A stretch of DNA of 64,000 bases from Thermoplasmata archaeon (GCA_022750115.1 JAKIWI010000008.1:18109-82108); one strand, 5' to 3'. Positions 1-8,187 are shown, numbered from the stretch's first letter. Numbers and translations are program-made. Notes: generated by a model from the sequence alone, not told the origin.

Positions 1-978
1 CGCGAGTGCGAGGTGCTCGTCATGCTCGGCACCGACTTCCCGTACCGTCAGTTCTACCCGGAGTCGGCGACCGTCGTCCAGCTCGACCGCCGCGGCGAGC
101 AGATCGGGCGGCGCACGCGCGTCGACCTGGGACTTGTCGGAGACGTCGGCGCGACGCTGCGAGCCCTCCAGCCCCGGCTCGCCCGACATTCCGACTCCGA
201 CCATCTCCACGCTTCGCTCGCCGACTACGCGAGCTCGCGCGCCGGGATCGACGACCTCGCCGTCGGCCCGACGGGGGTCCGACCCCTGCACCCACAGTTC
301 GTGGCGAAGGTGCTCGACGAGCTGGCGAGCGACGACGCAATCTTCAGTTGCGACGTCGGCACACCGACGATTTGGGCGGCCCGCTACCTCCGCATGAACG
401 GACGACGGAGGCTGCTCGGCTCGTTCAACCACGGCTCGATGGCCAACGCGCTCCCCCAGGCGATCGGGGCGAAGGCGGCCTACCCGGCCCGGCAGGTCGT
501 GAGTCTCTCGGGCGATGGCGGGCTCGCGATGCTCCTCGGCGACCTTCTGACGCTGGCGCAGGAGAAGCTCGCGGTGAAGGTCGTCGTGTTCAACAACTCC
601 GCGCTGGGGTTCGTCTACATGGAGCAGCTCTCCGACGGGCTCCTCCCGTTCGGGACCGCGCTCGTCAACCCGGATTTCGCCGCCCTCGCGGCCACCGCCG
701 GGATCCTCGGCCAACGCGTCGAGCTCCCGGAGCAGGTCCGGCCGGCGCTCGAGAAAGCGTTCGCCCACGATGGGCCGGCCCTCATCGAAGTTATCGTCAG
801 CCGCCAGGAGCTTGTGGTCCCACCGTCGATCCATGCGGCGCAGGTGAAGGGGATCGGACTGTTCCTCCTGAAAGCGGTGCTCAGCGGGCGTGGGGACGAG
901 GTGGTCGACCTCGCGAAGACGAACCTATTGCGAACCGGATTCCTGGGTCGGCACTTGGCGCCGGACCGTCCCAGCTGA
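1..978 (+). CDS. TPP-dependent enzyme, pyruvate oxidase / acetolactate synthase-like (5' partial)
   Basis: The reading frame is open from the first base, so the N-terminal Pyr and most of the middle domain lie outside the window. The visible part ends the central domain (residues 1-90) and carries the C-terminal TPP-binding domain: SGDGGLAMLLGDLL, then about 30 residues later the NNSALGFV stretch, together the GDG-N motif that binds Mg-thiamine diphosphate. The family decarboxylates pyruvate or related 2-oxo acids. The sequence between these motifs resembles pyruvate oxidase/dehydrogenase (PoxB type) more than biosynthetic acetolactate synthase, but substrate cannot be fixed without the missing half. 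A VOC-family gene follows 142 nt downstream on the same strand. Confidence 0.85.
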   Translation, partial: RECEVLVMLGTDFPYRQFYPESATVVQLDRRGEQIGRRTRVDLGLVGDVGATLRALQPRLARHSDSDHLHASLADYASSRAGIDDLAVGPTGVRPLHPQFVAKVLDELASDDAIFSCDVGTPTIWAARYLRMNGRRRLLGSFNHGSMANALPQAIGAKAAYPARQVVSLSGDGGLAMLLGDLLTLAQEKLAVKVVVFNNSALGFVYMEQLSDGLLPFGTALVNPDFAALAATAGILGQRVELPEQVRPALEKAFAHDGPALIEVIVSRQELVVPPSIHAAQVKGIGLFLLKAVLSGRGDEVVDLAKTNLLRTGFLGRHLAPDRPS

Positions 979-1091
979 CGCGAATCCCGCGGCCCTGCCG
1001 CCCCGCGGGATTCGACCCTCGATTTGGAGACCCGAGGGGGGCGTTTCGCCACCTCCCGGGCGGCATGAAGGACCTCCCGGCCTCCCCGGAG

Positions 1092-1110
1092 CTGTCGGAT
1101 TCTCCGACAG
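1092..1110. promoter_or_regulatory. 8-bp perfect inverted repeat upstream of the VOC gene
   Basis: CTGTCGGA and TCCGACAG are separated by 3 nt and end 10 nt before the ATG at 1121. The position would suit an operator or a hairpin in the leader; it could also end transcription of the upstream gene. No regulator can be matched to it. Confidence 0.4.
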
Positions 1111-1120
1111 TGGGACCACC

Positions 1121-1504
1121 ATGACCGAAATGAAGGCCGGAATGATCGTGCACGTCGAACTGACCTCGAGCAACCTCCCCGCGACCCGGAAGTTCCTCGA
1201 GGGAGTCTTTGGCTGGAAGTTCAAGAAGGCCGAGATGGAGATGGATGCGGGGATGGAGTACTGGACCTGGGAAGCCCCCGCCGGCCCCGCGGGCGGACTC
1301 ACCAACCCTCAGGAGGGGATGTCGCCGTCCACGCTCAACTACGTCCTCGTCGAATCCGTCGAAGCGGCCGTCAAGAAGATCAAGGCGCACGGCGGGAAGA
1401 TCATGATGGACAAGACGGAGATTCCGACCGTCGGATGGTTCGCAATCTACGAGATCCCGGGCGGGGTCCACCAGGCGATCTTCCAAGCGCTGAAGCCGAT
1501 GTAA
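1121..1504 (+). CDS. VOC (glyoxalase/bleomycin resistance/dioxygenase) superfamily protein
   Basis: A 127-residue protein of the vicinal-oxygen-chelate fold. It starts with the usual beta strand and VHVELTSSNLPATRKF helix, followed by FLEGVFGWKF, the hallmark of this fold, and ends with GWFAIYEIPGG. The family includes metal-dependent lyases, isomerases and dioxygenases as well as binding proteins, so the reaction is open. The ATG at 1121 is chosen because it opens directly on the conserved first strand; longer in-frame extensions run into the upstream gene. It is monocistronic in appearance, with a broken DUF1801 gene converging from the other strand. Confidence 0.85.
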   Translation: MTEMKAGMIVHVELTSSNLPATRKFLEGVFGWKFKKAEMEMDAGMEYWTWEAPAGPAGGLTNPQEGMSPSTLNYVLVESVEAAVKKIKAHGGKIMMDKTEIPTVGWFAIYEIPGGVHQAIFQALKPM

Positions 1505-1544
1505 GCCGGCCCGTCGGACCCCTCCAGGCGCTGACGGCCGAACG

Positions 1545-1976
1545 CTAACCATTTCGACGGCCCTTGGGCGGTCGCCGGACCGCCCCACCGTCGTTCGTGC
1601 CGCCCGACGACCTCTCCGAGCCCCTGCGAAACATCCGTTGCAAAAGGTCCCAATCGATTCGGTCCGCCGAGGGGAACCGGACACAGCCGACTCCGACTCG
1701 GGCGTTCTCGAGCTCGTTGGCGAACTCCGAAACCAGCTCACCGCCGAACTAGATCGAGACGTGGCGGACCCGGCTCGCGAAGGCCAACCCATTGGCATTG
1801 TCGCGCCGGTCCCTCGGTATTCCGCACTCCATCCACTCGTCGAAACCAGGCAAGGTTCGACGGGCCAACTCCCGCAAGCGCGCCATCGCCGGGCGACGGT
1901 CCACCGGCACCTGGGCGCGGTAGGCGTCGACGGGCTTCGTGGAGCTCGGGACCACAGAGCGACCCATCCGCGGCAC
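1545..1976 (-). pseudogene. DUF1801-like protein with an in-frame amber codon
   Basis: The first 75 codons encode a DUF1801 N-terminus (KPVDAYRAQVPVDRRPAMAR, then DEWMECGIP). A TAG at 1749-1751 then stops the frame. Continuing in the same frame gives a second half typical of the family end (ELVSEFANELENARVGVGCVRF, then DRIDWDLLQRMF), with a final TAG at 1545-1547. One base change would restore a normal 143-residue protein. The simplest reading is a recent nonsense mutation; readthrough cannot be excluded from sequence. DUF1801 proteins are small YdhG-like proteins without an agreed function. Confidence 0.65.
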
Positions 1977-2015
1977 CTCGATCGAACGGGTTGGAACGTG
2001 GGGCCTCGGTCGAGG

Positions 2016-2255
2016 CTACCCTCGGGTCGATTCGATCTGTTCGACCCAGTCGCACTTGATGCCGTGGTGCTCGTGGTGGCGTCGTACCGCCGCCTCGTCC
2101 GGGGCGTTGAGCACGCAGAACACCTTGTTCTCGGCCTTGTTGAACAGGATGTCGTGGTGGGTGACCCCGAACTCGTCCTTGGGTGCGCTCTGGAGCTTGT
2201 GGAGGGTCTCGGCGGAGATCGTTCCCATCGGGTGGCTGTCGATGAACTTCGGCAT
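2016..2255 (-). CDS. DUF4242 family small protein
   Basis: A 79-residue protein starting MPKFIDSHPMG. It has a ferredoxin-like alpha-beta pattern and a His-rich centre (RRHHEHHG) that could bind a metal. Length and layout match DUF4242 proteins, some of which are described as nickel-responsive in actinobacteria; metal binding here is inference. It is preceded on the same strand by a GC-rich 200-nt gap and followed by the broken DUF1801 gene 39 nt downstream, so the two may have formed an operon. Confidence 0.75.
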   Translation of the reverse strand: MPKFIDSHPMGTISAETLHKLQSAPKDEFGVTHHDILFNKAENKVFCVLNAPDEAAVRRHHEHHGIKCDWVEQIESTRG

Positions 2256-2422
2256 GTCCTCCCCATCTCCTGACTCGACTTAAATCGTACGGAATCGGAC
2301 GGGCCGGGCGGCCGACGGGCTCGGCACGAGGGCGTTGGAGCCACGACGGTCGACCCCGCTCCGACCGCCCCCGGGGGCAGCACCCCCGCGCCGACCGCAC
2401 GGCGGCGCTCCCCCGGAGACGA

Positions 2423-2428
2423 TTACTA
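2423..2428 (+). promoter_or_regulatory. TATA-like box, leaderless start at 2453
   Basis: TTACTA stands 25-30 nt before the ATG at 2453 in an otherwise GC-rich gap, the spacing expected if transcription starts at the initiation codon. Confidence 0.45.
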
Positions 2429-2452
2429 GGGGCGGGACTCCTCCCGACGGCG

Positions 2453-2701
2453 ATGACCAGCTACGGGGACCAACGGCGAGCGGCCGCGGCTCACAAAGAC
2501 CTGAGCCGATTGCTGGGCGATCCCGCGGCGGTCGGCCTGGTCCTCATCGACGACGATGGTCGCGAACTGCCCATGGTCAAGGGTCAGGTGATCCGCGTCG
2601 GCGTGGACACGGTGGTGTTCCGGCACGATGGGATGGACGAGGAGTTCTCGCTGGCGACGATCTCGAAACGCCTTCACGGCGACTCGGCCGTCACCTACTG
2701 A
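2453..2701 (+). CDS. small hypothetical protein
   Basis: Not recognised. The product has 82 residues: a basic N-terminal helix (residues 1-22), then a short all-beta stretch (VGLVLIDDDGRE, VKGQVIRVGVDTVVF) resembling a compact barrel or ribbon, ending in a helix. It lacks a signal peptide and membrane segments, so it is probably cytoplasmic. A TATA-like box at proper distance and good codon use support it as a real gene. Confidence 0.5.
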   Translation: MTSYGDQRRAAAAHKDLSRLLGDPAAVGLVLIDDDGRELPMVKGQVIRVGVDTVVFRHDGMDEEFSLATISKRLHGDSAVTY

Positions 2702-2753
2702 GTTCCGCTCGACCGACGCCCCGAGGGGAGCGCGGCGAGCGAACGGCTCGACG

Positions 2754-3113
2754 TCACCGAGTCGATCGAGCCCGTCGTGAGGCCCGCAGGCCCCCGCGGG
2801 CAAGGACTCGATCCTTCTTCCACGGCCGTCCGAACTCCTCTGGCGTGGGGATCCCGCCACGGGAGGGGGGACATCGAGAAAGGTGGATTCGGAGCTTCGG
2901 CGAGTTCCGACGCGGTTCCACCCGCTTGACCACCTCGCGATTCCAGTCCGATGCCCAAACGATCCGGACCCGCTGGCGCAGGGAATCCCTCAGCGGGCCG
3001 TCGGGCAGTATCCAGCCCACCCGTCCCCGATCGGTCTGCGCCTGGGTGACGATTCCGGCCCTCCCGAGCCGTCGAAGCTCGGTGATCGCCTCGATGACCT
3101 GACCGCCGGTCAT
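2754..3113 (-). CDS. possible winged-helix DNA-binding protein
   Basis: This 119-residue frame opens with a pattern like the recognition helix and wing of a winged-helix domain (VIEAITELRRLGRAG, then RGRVGWILPDG). The rest is very Arg/Pro-rich and shows no known domain. The N-terminal part of a full HTH is missing, so the gene may be truncated or the start lies upstream with another codon. It converges on the small gene at 2453-2701. Coding status is moderate at best. Confidence 0.3.
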   Translation of the reverse strand: MTGGQVIEAITELRRLGRAGIVTQAQTDRGRVGWILPDGPLRDSLRQRVRIVWASDWNREVVKRVEPRRNSPKLRIHLSRCPPSRGGIPTPEEFGRPWKKDRVLARGGLRASRRARSTR

Positions 3114-3367
3114 CTCCGCGATTCGGTTCGGGTCAAGGGTTGCCTAGCGTTCGCGAGGGCTCCGAAGGTCGAGGCCCTCGACTTGCTCCCGAACTGGGCG
3201 ATGACCCCGGGGTCCACGCTCGCCATCGTCGGACCGGAACGTGGGCGGGAGGGCAGGACCGTATCCAACTGAGATTCCAATCCGGCAACCCGCGAATCGG
3301 TGGTGGGAGGATCCGACCGATAGGGACCGCACCTCCGCGAAGTGGGTCATCATATCCCGCGCGGGGA

Positions 3368-4090
3368 TTGCGCTCGAGGGGGAGGTTCTCGATCGCTCGC
3401 GTCCGGGTCCTCGAGTCGACCCGTGTGACCCCGACGGTTCACGACGTCAAGTTCGAGAAGCCCCCCGGGTTCGCGTTCGCGCCCGTCCAGTTCTGCGGGC
3501 TCGAGTTTGGCACCGCGGAGGGCTCGCTCGAGTATCCGATGTCGCTCGCGTGCTCGCCGACCCGGCCGTACCTCGAGTTCGGCGCACGGGTTTCGGAATC
3601 GCCGTGGAAGCAGGCGTTCGCGAAGCTGCGCCCGGGCGACGAAGCCGAGGTCGATGGTGCCTATGGGCACTTCCTCCTGAACGAGACCTCCCCGGCCGTC
3701 CTCGTCGCGGGCGGGATCGGCATCACGCCCCTCAAGGGCATGGCGGAGTTCGCGACCGACCGTCGCCTTCCGATCGACGTGCGCCTCATCTACTCGAACC
3801 GGAACGAGGAGGAGATCGCGTACCGAGCCGAGCTGGAGGAGTTGGCCCGCCAGAACTCTCGATTCCAAGTCGTCCATACCCTGACCCGGGCCGGGGAGGA
3901 TTCGCCTTGGGCGGGTCGCCGCGGGCGAATCGACGCCGAACTCCTCCGGGGGGTGTCGAGCCGGCTCGACCACCCGGTCTTCTACCTGTGCGGCACGTCG
4001 GGGCTCGTTCAGGAGTCGTATCGAACTCTCGAGAGCCTCGGCGTCCCTGCCGATCGGGTCGTGCACGAGGTCTTTCGCGGTTACGGATAG
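3368..4090 (+). CDS. FAD/NAD-binding oxidoreductase, ferredoxin-NADP reductase-like
   Basis: About 240 residues. An N-terminal FAD-binding barrel contains a variant of the flavin motif (YPMSLACSP where RxYS is usual), and a C-terminal nucleotide-binding domain has GGIGITPLKGM and the final FYLCGTSGL motif. Family members pass electrons between NAD(P)H and flavins, iron-sulphur proteins or sulphur compounds. Loss of the motif Arg suggests altered flavin binding. No ATG lies near the domain start; TTG at 3368 is the first reasonable start, and GTG at 3422 is another that would lose the first strand. It appears to be a single gene. Confidence 0.75.
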   Translation: MRSRGRFSIARVRVLESTRVTPTVHDVKFEKPPGFAFAPVQFCGLEFGTAEGSLEYPMSLACSPTRPYLEFGARVSESPWKQAFAKLRPGDEAEVDGAYGHFLLNETSPAVLVAGGIGITPLKGMAEFATDRRLPIDVRLIYSNRNEEEIAYRAELEELARQNSRFQVVHTLTRAGEDSPWAGRRGRIDAELLRGVSSRLDHPVFYLCGTSGLVQESYRTLESLGVPADRVVHEVFRGYG

Positions 4091-4248
4091 GGAGGCATCC
4101 CGCCCCCTCGACCGCCCACTGGAGCCGCGTTGCATTCGGGGTGGTCGGACCAGACCGAAGCCGAACCGCGAGATCCCGCAGAGTCACGTAGGCTCCGCAG
4201 TCCGCCTAGCCTATCGGCCCCAAAGCAATCCCGACTTGGGGGGATTTC

Positions 4249-4560
4249 GTGGCTCGCAGGTTGGTCGTGATTCTGGCAATCCTCGCCGTCGTACTCGCGG
4301 TCACCGGTTACCTTCTGACGCTCGAGGGGAACGCGCTGGCGCAGAATGTCGACGCGCGATACCAGGCGTGGTCGAAGGGCTGCCCCGCGCCAAGCTACGG
4401 CCCCTGTCCCAACGGGACCTTTCCGGGCGCGGGCCAAGGAGACCAGATCGAACAGTACATGGAACTCGGGGCGATCGCGCTCGTCGGCGCCTGGGTACTC
4501 GGGCTCGCCGCGATCGCCGTTTTGGTCGTCGGCCGCCGGAAGCGCCCACGACAGGTTTAG
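4249..4560 (+). CDS. two-helix membrane protein with extracytoplasmic Cys loop
   Basis: 103 residues, not a named family. Membrane helices lie at about residues 5-25 and 74-95, with a loop between them that contains two Cys in CPAPSYGPC, and a short basic tail (GRRKRPRQV) that should be cytoplasmic. The layout recurs in this window at 4705, 17195 and 49070. The start is GTG, preceded by a purine-rich GGGGGGAT stretch that may act as a ribosome-binding site. Confidence 0.65.
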   Translation: MARRLVVILAILAVVLAVTGYLLTLEGNALAQNVDARYQAWSKGCPAPSYGPCPNGTFPGAGQGDQIEQYMELGAIALVGAWVLGLAAIAVLVVGRRKRPRQV

Positions 4561-4704
4561 GGGCCCTCCCCTGGGCGGCTCGAACCACAGCGGCTCGGGC
4601 GCCTCGGGTGAGACGCCCGTCCCTCGGGCCGGTGACCCTTCGAGCACCCGCCGCCGAGCTTCGGGAAAGCCCTTAGGGAAACCCGGCTTCCCCAACAGAA
4701 AGTG

Positions 4705-5022
4705 ATGCGGTCAGCACGCCATCTTGCGTTGGTCATCACCGCATGGGTCGCGCTCTCCCTGCTCGTGACGGGGGTCGTGCTCGTTCGGGAGTATCCTGCT
4801 CACGCGTCGGACAACTGCCACTGCGCGCCCGGGCGCGCTTGCAGTTGCCCCGCCGCGCTCGACGTCTCGCTCACGTGGGAGCAACAATTCGGCCTTGTCC
4901 TCCTGCTCGGAGGTTTGGCGCTTCTCCTCTGCGGATTGGGTGTGACGCTCGCGCTGGTGGCCGTCAAAGCGACGCGGCGGCGGGTCGAATCTGGGTCACC
5001 TCGCCGCGAGGGCCCAGATTAG
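4705..5022 (+). CDS. two-helix membrane protein with Cys-rich loop
   Basis: 105 residues with helices at about 8-28 and 60-88. The loop between holds five Cys in about 15 residues (NCHCAPGRACSC), suggesting disulphides or metal binding outside the membrane. The C-terminal 20 residues are charged. It lies 144 nt downstream of a protein with the same architecture. ATG at 4705 is used; a GTG one codon upstream is equally possible. Confidence 0.6.
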   Translation: MRSARHLALVITAWVALSLLVTGVVLVREYPAHASDNCHCAPGRACSCPAALDVSLTWEQQFGLVLLLGGLALLLCGLGVTLALVAVKATRRRVESGSPRREGPD

Positions 5023-5054
5023 AACTCCCCCCTTCGGGGATACGCTGGCTTGGG

Positions 5055-5071
5055 TTGGCACTTCGGATTCG
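5055..5071 (+). repeat. partial copy of the 54-nt direct repeat
   Basis: TTGGCACTTCGGATTCG matches the second half of the repeat at 7438-7491 at 16 of 17 positions. It lies in a 235-nt gap that otherwise shows only a small CCCC-TTCG-GGGG-like hairpin at about 5029-5039. Confidence 0.4.
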
Positions 5072-5257
5072 ATCGGCCGATTGCCGGAAGACTTCGGAAA
5101 ACGAGTGCCTCATCGCTTTTCCGGGCGGAGAGGCCGTTGGTGGGACTCCGCAAGGTCGTCCACCGGTCTCAGCTGGGTTTGATGCGGCGACCCGGGCGTC
5201 ATCGTGTCCACGGGGCTGCACGTCGGGGGGGGGGAGGCCCCGTGATTGAACGATCGG

Positions 5258-5869
5258 CTACTTGCTCTTGGAGGCGGTCGTCTCGCGCACGGCCTCGTAG
5301 TGCAGGACCAACTCACCGTACTTCATGGTGGTCGCGGAGAGCAACTTCAGGTTGGTTTGGGTCTTCATCGGGTCCCAGTACCGGGGCCCGCGACCGAAGA
5401 CCACGGGCATGACGAGGAACCAGTAGTCGTCCGCGAGATTGAGACGGAGGACCTCGTGGATGAGCCGGGGTCCCCCCTCGATGATGATGTTCCCGCCCTT
5501 CTCGCCCTTGAGCTTCGCGACGATCTTCGCGAGGTCGCCCTTCAGGACCCGCGAGTTGGCCCAATCGAGGTTCTTGAGTCGATGCGAGAGGCAGACCTTG
5601 TCCACCCTCTCCAGGAAGCGAGAGTAGTCGAACATGAACTCGGGAGAGCCCGCCTTCCGTGCCTTGAGGGAGTGGACGCGACGATGGCCGGTGAAGGAGC
5701 GGCGGCCCATCACGACCGTCGTGACGTCCGAGAACCGGTCGGTCCACATCTTCTGGAAGAACTCGTCCGGTTCGCCCGGTTTCCCCGAGGGGAGATCGGA
5801 CCCCGGGTACGTGGGGAACTCGCCGCGTCCGTCGAGGGTCATGTACACATTGGCCGTGATTTTTCGCAT
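5258..5869 (-). CDS. RibD C-terminal / dihydrofolate reductase-like protein
   Basis: 203 residues of the DHFR-like fold found in the C-terminal domain of RibD. It starts MRKITANVYMTLDG, has the nucleotide-binding GRRSF region near residue 52, and NIIIEGGPRLIHEVL near residue 130. Stand-alone members are widespread and usually have unknown substrates, with NADPH binding expected. ATG at 5869 is preceded by AGGAAA, a fair ribosome-binding site. It lies downstream of, and on the same strand as, the SRPBCC gene with a 49-nt gap, probably one transcript. Confidence 0.85.
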   Translation of the reverse strand: MRKITANVYMTLDGRGEFPTYPGSDLPSGKPGEPDEFFQKMWTDRFSDVTTVVMGRRSFTGHRRVHSLKARKAGSPEFMFDYSRFLERVDKVCLSHRLKNLDWANSRVLKGDLAKIVAKLKGEKGGNIIIEGGPRLIHEVLRLNLADDYWFLVMPVVFGRGPRYWDPMKTQTNLKLLSATTMKYGELVLHYEAVRETTASKSK

Positions 5870-5918
5870 GTTCGTTTCCTCGGGTTCTCGCTCGAAATCG
5901 GGACGCGTCGTTCCAGCC

Positions 5919-6368
5919 TCACCCGTCCCATCGGGACCGCAGGTCATGGCCGGTCTCGAGGACCGACTTGAGATTCATTCCGTAGTACGTCCAGCCCCAC
6001 TCGGTGATCCCGTAGAGGTCTGTCCACTTCTTTTCCCGGGGGAAACCCCGGTGGACGAGCCGGAACACCGCACCTCCCTTGTTGGGGCGGACGGAAATCG
6101 TGAGGACGGTCCCCTCGAGCGGCACGCCGTTCCACGCCCAGGTCAAGGCGATCGACCGACCCTTCTCGAACCGCCGGACGATGCCCTGGTGACGCCAGCC
6201 TCCGTCGAACTCCAACTCGTACATCGCCCCCGCCTGGGCGGGCAGCTCCGCCCGCACGACCATCCACGAGGCCAGCCCCGAGGGCGTGGAGATGGCCTCG
6301 AAGACCTTCGGTGGGGAGGCGCGGACGAAGAAGTGCCGGTCGACGGTGACGGTCTTGCTCGAGGACAT
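5919..6368 (-). CDS. SRPBCC (AHSA1/START-like) protein
   Basis: 149 residues with the classic opening of activator-of-Hsp90/START-like proteins: VDRHFFVRASPPKVFEAIST, then LTWAWNG and FRLVHRGF. The fold makes a hydrophobic ligand cavity; the ligand is unknown. It is divergent from the ArsR gene at 6431, with a TATA-rich stretch at 6401-6410 between them, and a second SRPBCC gene lies behind that ArsR gene. The set therefore looks like a small regulon controlled by the ArsR protein, which is inference. Confidence 0.85.
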   Translation of the reverse strand: MSSSKTVTVDRHFFVRASPPKVFEAISTPSGLASWMVVRAELPAQAGAMYELEFDGGWRHQGIVRRFEKGRSIALTWAWNGVPLEGTVLTISVRPNKGGAVFRLVHRGFPREKKWTDLYGITEWGWTYYGMNLKSVLETGHDLRSRWDG

Positions 6369-6400
6369 CCGAACCCGTGGAGTTCTCGAATTCCTGCCCA

Positions 6401-6410
6401 GATATATATC
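6401..6410 (+). promoter_or_regulatory. palindromic TATA box between divergent SRPBCC and arsR genes
   Basis: GATATATATC lies 22-29 nt before the GTG at 6431, placing the transcript start at the initiation codon. Being palindromic, it could also serve the divergent gene starting at 6368. Confidence 0.6.
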
Positions 6411-6430
6411 TTGAGAGGCATGTCATTCGC

Positions 6431-6760
6431 GTGCCCGACGTTTTCCAGCTCCTCTCGGAGCCGTCCCGGAGGCACCTGCTCGAGGCGCTGCGGGACGGGG
6501 AGCGGTCGGTGAATGACCTGGTCGACACGACCCGGATGTCCCAGCCCGCGGTCTCAAAGCACCTACGGTTGCTCAAGGATTCGGGGATGGTGGCGCTGCG
6601 GAGGGACGGTCGGCAGCATCTGTACTCGATTCGGGGGGCACCGTTCCGAGAAGCGTCGGAATGGTTGGGTTTCTACGAGCGATTCTGGCGCGACGGTCTT
6701 GCCCGTATGGACGAGCTCCTCCGATCGAAGGCCCCCCCAAAGAAGCGGGTGAAATCATGA
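6431..6760 (+). CDS. ArsR-family transcriptional regulator
   Basis: 109 residues of a compact winged-helix repressor: FQLLSEPSRRHLLEALRDGE, then the HTH with the recognition helix MSQPAVSKHLRLL, and the wing VALRRDGRQHLYSI. No metal-binding Cys motif (ELCVCDL) is present, so it belongs to the non-metal ArsR branch that is often paired with SRPBCC proteins. GTG at 6431 is chosen over an upstream ATG because the TATA box is at leaderless distance. Its TGA overlaps the ATG of the next gene (ATGA), so translation is likely coupled. Confidence 0.9.
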   Translation: MPDVFQLLSEPSRRHLLEALRDGERSVNDLVDTTRMSQPAVSKHLRLLKDSGMVALRRDGRQHLYSIRGAPFREASEWLGFYERFWRDGLARMDELLRSKAPPKKRVKS

Positions 6761-7236
6761 GCGAGCCGAGCGCACCGCAGGACACCGTACGCGTCGAGCG
6801 AACCATGCACGCCCCGCCCGAGCGGGTGTTCCGCGCGTTCCTCGATCCCGACCTGATCCGACAGTGGGTGACCCCGGGAGACCTCGTGGTCGACGGGGTC
6901 ACCGTGGACCCCAAGGTCGGGGGGCGGATCGTGGTTGACCACTCGCGAAACGGGATCCCCACGGGAAGGTTTGAGGGCGAGTTCGTGAAAATCGTGCCGA
7001 GCCGAGAGCTGGTCTATCGGTGGGCGTTCGTCGGGACCGAACCGGAAAAGGGAGAATTCTTCGACACGCTCGTGACGGTCACGCTCGCCCCGGTCGCCGG
7101 AGGGATGACCCGCGTGACCGTCGTCCACAACAAGCTCGAGGACCTCAGGCACGGGGCTCCGGAAATCCACGCCCGGGTCACGTGGGGATGGAACACCGTG
7201 TTGGAGAAAATGGAGAAAGCCCTTCAGGGTCCCTAG
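6757..7236 (+). CDS. SRPBCC (AHSA1-like) protein in operon with arsR
   Basis: 159 residues; VERTMHAPPERVFRAFLDPD at the N-terminus and VHNKLEDL with TWGWNTVLEKMEKAL at the end are typical of the AHSA1 branch. It is co-transcribed with the ArsR regulator through a 4-nt ATGA overlap. Such ArsR-SRPBCC pairs are common in soil bacteria, so transfer from bacteria is possible. It differs clearly from the SRPBCC protein at 5919-6368. Confidence 0.88.
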   Translation: MSEPSAPQDTVRVERTMHAPPERVFRAFLDPDLIRQWVTPGDLVVDGVTVDPKVGGRIVVDHSRNGIPTGRFEGEFVKIVPSRELVYRWAFVGTEPEKGEFFDTLVTVTLAPVAGGMTRVTVVHNKLEDLRHGAPEIHARVTWGWNTVLEKMEKALQGP

Positions 7237-7437
7237 TCAGCCTTCGGCACGAAACCGCCGGGGGGGGGCCGCGACCCCTCGAAGCCCTGCTCCAACCGAA
7301 CGCGGGGGTTCGACGATCCGGCAGAGGCGGTGTTGCTCCGTGCGAGGGGCGCACAGTTTGCTCGGCCGGGTTGAAAATCCCTCTCGGTCCCTGGCCTTCC
7401 GACCTGGGGAAGGGCGGTAGTCGGCTACCGGATCGAA
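7237..7437. other. intergenic region without gene
   Basis: Nothing recognisable: GC-rich sequence with a run of nine G. It precedes the repeat that marks the left border of the island. Confidence 0.5.
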
Positions 7438-7491
7438 GCCCGTGCTGGGATTCGCCTATTTATTTTGGCACGTCGGATTCGTCGACTCGAC
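7438..7491 (+). repeat. 54-nt direct repeat, left copy (att-like)
   Basis: The first 17 nt are identical to the 3' end of tRNA-Arg; an AT-rich centre (CCTATTTATTTT) and TCGGATTCGTCG follow. It matches 8188-8241 at 44 of 54 positions without gaps, exactly 750 bp apart. The AT-rich centre may also act as a promoter for the antitoxin gene. Confidence 0.75.
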
Positions 7492-7554
7492 AACCGACAC
7501 GGACGAAATTCGGATCGCCCGCGTGCTTATCAGGAATCGGCTCATGAGCTAATC

Positions 7555-7788
7555 ATGAGTACCGCGGATCCGATGTCCAGCATTCCCGCCCACCGATCCA
7601 CGATCCAACTGCTCCAGCAGCTCAAGCCGGCCAACAAGAATTGGGACGACTTCCTGCTCTCGGCGTTCGAGGACTGGCTACCCCCAGAAACCGTGACGGA
7701 ACTCGAGCGGCGAGAGCGGGCGGAGTCGAGTCGGACCTTCCGGGAAGTCGAGCGCGCGCACCCGAAGATTCGGCGCCTCCGAGCTTGA
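7555..7788 (+). CDS. antitoxin-like protein of a RelE/ParE-type module
   Basis: 77 residues, no named family. A short beta strand (STIQLLQQL) followed by helices around KNWDDFLLSAFEDWLP, then a charged Glu/Arg-rich tail, is what ribbon-helix-helix antitoxins look like. The DNA-binding N-terminus would regulate the operon and the tail bind the toxin. The toxin gene starts 3 nt after its stop. The ATG at 7555 is the last of several; MSSIPAHR five codons later is another possible start. Confidence 0.65.
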   Translation: MSTADPMSSIPAHRSTIQLLQQLKPANKNWDDFLLSAFEDWLPPETVTELERRERAESSRTFREVERAHPKIRRLRA

Positions 7789-7791
7789 GCT

Positions 7792-8112
7792 GTGCCATCG
7801 AATCCGCTGGACCCCTGGAAGGACCAGTTCACGTTCGTCCGCTCGGCCGAGCGGGAGTTTCTACTGATGCCCACCCCGGTCCAACAGGCCTTCGTACACG
7901 TGTTCCCTGAGTTCGGTCGGCACCCCTGGAGCGCCTCTGCGACGCTGGACGTGCTCCCCCTCCGGGAGATGCCGGGTCGTTGGAGGTTGAAGGTGGCGGG
8001 CGGACACCGCGGGATCTACCGCTCTCACCAAGGGCGTCCCGACTTCGAGATGTTTCAGTCGAGAACCGAGGTCTACAATCAACTCCGCCGCCTCCTCTCC
8101 TCCCGGCCCTGA
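7792..8112 (+). CDS. RelE/ParE-superfamily toxin
   Basis: 106 residues. The order of elements is that of RelE-like toxins: an N-terminal strand and helix (FVRSAEREFLLMPTPVQQAF), the core motif PGRWRLKVAGGHRGIYR, and the C-terminal FEMFQSRTEVYNQL where an H/RxxVY motif is usual. Family members cleave mRNA on the ribosome or poison gyrase; which applies is not clear. GTG start, 3 nt behind the antitoxin stop. The pair sits between two 54-nt direct repeats. Confidence 0.75.
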   Translation: MPSNPLDPWKDQFTFVRSAEREFLLMPTPVQQAFVHVFPEFGRHPWSASATLDVLPLREMPGRWRLKVAGGHRGIYRSHQGRPDFEMFQSRTEVYNQLRRLLSSRP

Positions 8113-8187
8113 ATCATGGGCGCGAGTCCGGTCCATGGTCGGGAGCGAGCAGGCCCAGGGTGCGGCGCAATCGGCTTCGGGGCAAAC

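Noticed and set aside
1545..1751. Pyrrolysine as certain explanation for the amber codon
   Set aside because: No pyl gene is visible, the terminal stop is also TAG, and other interrupted genes nearby point to decay.
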